Source: Actinomycetota bacterium (lineage in GTDB: Bacteria > Actinomycetota > Actinomycetes > Actinomycetales > Angustibacteraceae). From it: a DNA stretch of 7,132 bases. The first letter of the stretch is position 1. Each line of letters begins with the position of its first letter. The stretch lies in NCBI GenBank assembly GCA_014377795.1, contig JACMOY010000095.1, positions 1-7,132 of the forward strand, read 5' to 3'. Position numbers and translations under genes: made by a program. The notes beneath the pieces were generated by a model. That model had not been told where the DNA came from and searched no databases. It was given only the letters and a program-made list of their open reading frames with translations. This document shows positions 5,676 to 7,132 of the stretch, piece after piece.

Positions 5676-5815
5676 GCCGGATGTGACCGCCATGTCCGCG
5701 GGTCGTCACCGACCGCGATAGGCTCACGGCGAGTGGTCGGGTCGCGTACGTGACCGGACCGGCGTGACCCCGACTCCATACCCGACGACTGATCCGACGA
5801 CTGACGAGGTAACTC
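5676..5815 (+). promoter_or_regulatory. Promoter and leader region of bS22, with palindrome and tandem repeat
   Basis: 140 bases without a gene. TAGGCT (5719-5724) is the best -10 box; a transcription start near 5731 would give a leader of about 85 bases. Inside it, GGTCGCGTACGTGACC (5740-5755) is a near-perfect 16-bp palindrome that could also fold as a 6-bp RNA stem with one G-U pair. The 11-mer CCGACGACTGA occurs twice with a 12-base period (5782-5792, 5794-5804). GAGGT (5806-5810) is the Shine-Dalgarno sequence, five bases from the ATG. A short GGTCG/CGACC stem (5701-5714) after the HTH gene is too weak to call a terminator. Confidence 0.5.
5782..5804 (+). repeat. Tandem 11-bp direct repeat (CCGACGACTGA x2) in the bS22 leader
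   Basis: Two exact copies at 5782-5792 and 5794-5804, separated by a single T, finish two bases before the GAGGT ribosome site of bS22. The position suggests a role in ribosome access or binding by a regulator, but chance duplication is possible. Confidence 0.65.
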
Positions 5816-5914
5816 ATGGGCTCTGTCATCAAGAAGCGCCGCAAGCGGATGGCGAAGAAGAAGCACCGCAAGCTGCTGCGCAAGACGCGTCACCAGCGTC
5901 GCAACAAGAAGTAG
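5816..5914 (+). CDS. 30S ribosomal protein bS22 (AURKAIP1/COX24 domain)
   Basis: 32 residues, 21 of them Lys, Arg or His, beginning [19 protein letters not shown] and ending RRNKK. This is the signature of the tiny actinobacterial protein carrying the AURKAIP1/COX24 domain, seen as bS22 on the small subunit in cryo-EM structures of Mycobacterium smegmatis ribosomes, where it sits in rRNA close to the decoding region. Very short genes like this are easily missed. ATG 5816 follows GAGGT by five bases, a strong ribosome site, and the stop is TAG 5912-5914. It lies between the HTH gene and the SDR epimerase, as Rv0500B does in M. tuberculosis. Expression probably starts at the TAGGCT box 90 bases upstream and ends at the hairpin at 5929-5964. 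Identification is secure from sequence and gene order. Confidence 0.95.
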   Translation: MGSVIKKRRKRMAKKKHRKLLRKTRHQRRNKK

Positions 5915-5928
5915 CCCCACCCCGACAC

Positions 5929-5964
5929 CGACGACCCCCTCGCCCCACGGCGCGGGGGTCGTCG
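5929..5964 (+). terminator. Strong GC-rich hairpin after bS22
   Basis: CGACGACCCCC (5929-5939) pairs perfectly with GGGGGTCGTCG (5954-5964). After one mismatch the interior adds CGCC/GGCG closing a CCAC loop, so the structure is 11+4 bp. It begins 14 bases after the bS22 stop. No U-run follows, as is common for terminators in high-G+C actinobacteria. It may end the abundant bS22 mRNA before the epimerase gene or act as a 3'-end stabiliser. Confidence 0.7.
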
Positions 5965-5969
5965 ATGTC

Positions 5970-5975
5970 TATGCT
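5970..5975 (+). promoter_or_regulatory. Putative -10 element (TATGCT) for the epimerase gene
   Basis: TATGCT lies six bases after the hairpin and would place the transcription start near 5982, leaving a leader of about 30 bases with its own ribosome site. The -35 position falls within the hairpin sequence and shows no TTGACA-like hexamer. It suggests the epimerase/acyltransferase pair is transcribed separately from bS22. Confidence 0.5.
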
Positions 5976-6011
5976 GGACACCGGAAAGCAAACGATCGAG
6001 GGGGGTGCGCG

Positions 6012-7055
6012 GTGGGTCAGGTCGTGCTCGTCACTGGGGTGTCCAGGTACCTCGGCGGCCGCTTCGCCGACCTGCTGCTGTCCCAGTCCGGCATCGACCG
6101 CGTCATCGGCGTCGACGTCGTCCCGCCGCCGCACTCGATCGGCGGGGCCGAGTTCGTCCGGGCCGACATCCGCAACCCCGTGGTCGCCAAGGTGATCGCC
6201 CAGGCCGAGGTCGACACGGTCGCGCACCTGAACGTCATCGCCACCCCGATGTCGGCCGGTGGCCGGGTGGCGATGAAGGAGATCAACGTCATCGGCACGA
6301 TGCAGCTGCTCGCGGCCTGCCAGAAAGCGCCGACGGTGCGCCGGCTGGTCGTCAAGAGCAGCGCCGCGGTCTACGGATCGTCACCCCGCGACCCCGCGAT
6401 GTTCACCGAGGACACCGGCGCCAAGTCGCTGCCGCGCAGCGGTTTCGGCAAGGACTCGATCGAGGTCGAGGGGTACGTCCGCGGCTTCGCGCGCCGACGT
6501 CCGGACGTCGCGCTGTCGGTGCTGCGATTCGCCAACATCATCGGGCCGCGCATCGCCACCCCGATGACCGACTACTTCTCGATGCCCGTCGTGCCGACCG
6601 TGCTGGGGTTCGACGCGCGGCTGCAGTTCGTGCACGAGGACGACGCCCTGCGCGCCATGCTCGAGGCCACCGTCGGGCCCGGCGTGGGCACGGTGAACGT
6701 GGCCGGCGACGGGGTGCTGACCGTGTCGCAGGCGGTCCGGATCGCCGGCCGGCCGGTGCTCCCGGTGCCGAGGGCGGCCGGCGGCTGGGTCGGTCGGATC
6801 GTGCGACGCTCGGGGCTGGCGGACTTCTCGCCCGAGCAGATGCAGTACCTCGCCTACGGCCGTGGGCTCGACACCACCCGGATGCACGAGGTGCTCGGGT
6901 TCACACCGGACTACACGACCCGCGCGGCGTTCGAGGACTTCGTGGCAGCCGCGCGCGGCAGCACCGCGCCGCTGATGCCGGCGCTGTCGCGCGCCGCGGT
7001 CGGCGCCGAGCGGCTGCTGCTCGGGGCCCTCGGCCGGCCCGGGGCGGCCTCGTGA
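6012..7055 (+). CDS. NAD-dependent epimerase/dehydratase family protein (extended SDR, GalE2/Rv0501-like)
   Basis: 347 residues. Extended short-chain dehydrogenase fold, probably acting on a nucleotide sugar or similar substrate. Seen: N-terminal Rossmann strand and loop VVLVTGVSRYLGG (4-16), acidic end of strand 2 (VIGVDVV, 31-37), ADIRNP (51-56), VAHLNVIATP (70-79), the serine region VVKSSAAVYGSS (113-124), RFANIIGPR (172-180), and a C-terminal substrate region with FVHEDDALRAM (206-216) and TVNVAGDG (227-234). Two departures from classical GalE: the loop is TGxxRxxG rather than TGxxGxxG, and K147 lacks the partner tyrosine four residues earlier (S143; F145 instead). Mycobacterial Rv0501 is labelled galE2, but activity should not be assumed. 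GTG 6012 follows GAGGGGGGT (5998-6006) by five bases. The stop overlaps the next gene's start, indicating translational coupling. Confidence 0.9.
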   Translation: MGQVVLVTGVSRYLGGRFADLLLSQSGIDRVIGVDVVPPPHSIGGAEFVRADIRNPVVAKVIAQAEVDTVAHLNVIATPMSAGGRVAMKEINVIGTMQLLAACQKAPTVRRLVVKSSAAVYGSSPRDPAMFTEDTGAKSLPRSGFGKDSIEVEGYVRGFARRRPDVALSVLRFANIIGPRIATPMTDYFSMPVVPTVLGFDARLQFVHEDDALRAMLEATVGPGVGTVNVAGDGVLTVSQAVRIAGRPVLPVPRAAGGWVGRIVRRSGLADFSPEQMQYLAYGRGLDTTRMHEVLGFTPDYTTRAAFEDFVAAARGSTAPLMPALSRAAVGAERLLLGALGRPGAAS

Positions 7056-7132
7056 GCCCGGCGGCGCGGCGCAAGACCCCGGGCGGCCAGGCCGGCCGGG
7101 TGATCCCGATCGACGCCGCCCGTCGCCGCGCC
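7052..7132 (+). CDS. N-terminus of the next gene, probably a lysophospholipid acyltransferase (partial)
   Basis: Only 27 codons are visible, from GTG 7052 (overlapping the epimerase stop as GTGA) to the right edge, where the frame remains open. The visible part is basic, low in hydrophobic residues and probably disordered; its second half has the short VIPIDAARRR motif. No acyltransferase motif lies within the window, so the call rests on gene order: in actinobacteria this SDR gene is followed by a PlsC-type 1-acylglycerol-phosphate acyltransferase (Rv0502 in M. tuberculosis). Such proteins usually carry a non-catalytic N-terminal tail ahead of the HX4D motif, which is consistent. That it is a coding region is well supported by the overlap and codon pattern; the function is inference. 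Confidence 0.6.
   Translation, partial: MSPAARRKTPGGQAGRVIPIDAARRRA

Noticed and set aside
4029..5693. Minus-strand open frame of 554 codons opposite acuC and the HTH gene
   Set aside because: Shadow of the real plus-strand genes. Composition (Arg, His, Val, Gly-rich, repeated HRD-like patterns) is typical of antisense translation in high-G+C DNA.
5684..5740. Possible BldD-type operator near TCACGGCGAGTGG upstream of bS22
   Set aside because: Only about half of the conserved positions of the BldD consensus match, and symmetry is poor.
5764..6195. Plus-strand open frame of 143 codons overlapping bS22 and the epimerase start
   Set aside because: Out of frame with bS22, whose sequence is unmistakable, and with the epimerase; no motifs.

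Overview
The window is chromosomal DNA from a high-G+C actinobacterium. G+C is well above 70% by eye, nearly every codon ends in G or C, and GTG starts are common. Two markers support the assignment. One is a 32-residue ribosomal protein, bS22, of the actinobacterial type. The other is the gene order proC - excisionase-type HTH - bS22 - SDR epimerase - acyltransferase, which matches the mycobacterial Rv0500/Rv0500A/Rv0500B/Rv0501 (galE2)/Rv0502 block as I recall it. I cannot name the genus; the bS22 C-terminus looks more like Micrococcales-type sequences than Streptomyces ones, but that is weak evidence. I see no mobile element, phage gene, CRISPR array, tRNA or rRNA.

Layout. Bases 1-563, minus strand: the start of a zinc-ribbon multi-pass membrane protein that runs off the left edge. 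Bases 564-725: a divergent promoter region with a perfect 14-bp inverted repeat. After that everything reads on the plus strand. A TIM-barrel metal enzyme of the sugar-isomerase/endonuclease IV superfamily (726-1541) is followed by a small membrane-protein reading frame that appears broken (1549-1702). Next come proline dehydrogenase (1727-2662) and pyrroline-5-carboxylate reductase, proC (best start CTG 2669, to 3484). A GNAT acetyltransferase (3546-4073) and an AcuC-type deacetylase (4104-5288) follow. The last block is a 66-residue excisionase-type DNA-binding protein (5475-5675), bS22 (5816-5914), a hairpin, an SDR-family NAD-dependent epimerase (6012-7055), and the first 27 codons of a gene that overlaps its stop by GTGA. 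By gene order this last gene is the lysophospholipid acyltransferase.

How the genes relate. PRODH oxidises proline to pyrroline-5-carboxylate and ProC reduces it back, so the pair controls proline and P5C levels and redox exchange between FAD and NAD(P)H. The GNAT/AcuC pair is a candidate acetylation/deacetylation couple, similar in arrangement to acuA/acuC of Bacillus. The HTH-bS22-SDR-acyltransferase block links a putative regulator, the translation machinery and probably envelope sugar/lipid metabolism.

Expression signals. Three ATG starts (726, 1727, 4104) have a TAnnnT hexamer ending 6-7 bases upstream and no Shine-Dalgarno sequence, as expected for leaderless transcripts. bS22 and the epimerase instead have clear Shine-Dalgarno sequences and untranslated leaders. 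Most of the window is ordinary housekeeping sequence. The items most worth following up are the broken small membrane ORF, the CTG start of proC, the two long inverted repeats in gene-free regions, the atypical active site of the epimerase and the complete endonuclease IV-like metal-ligand set in the first plus-strand gene.
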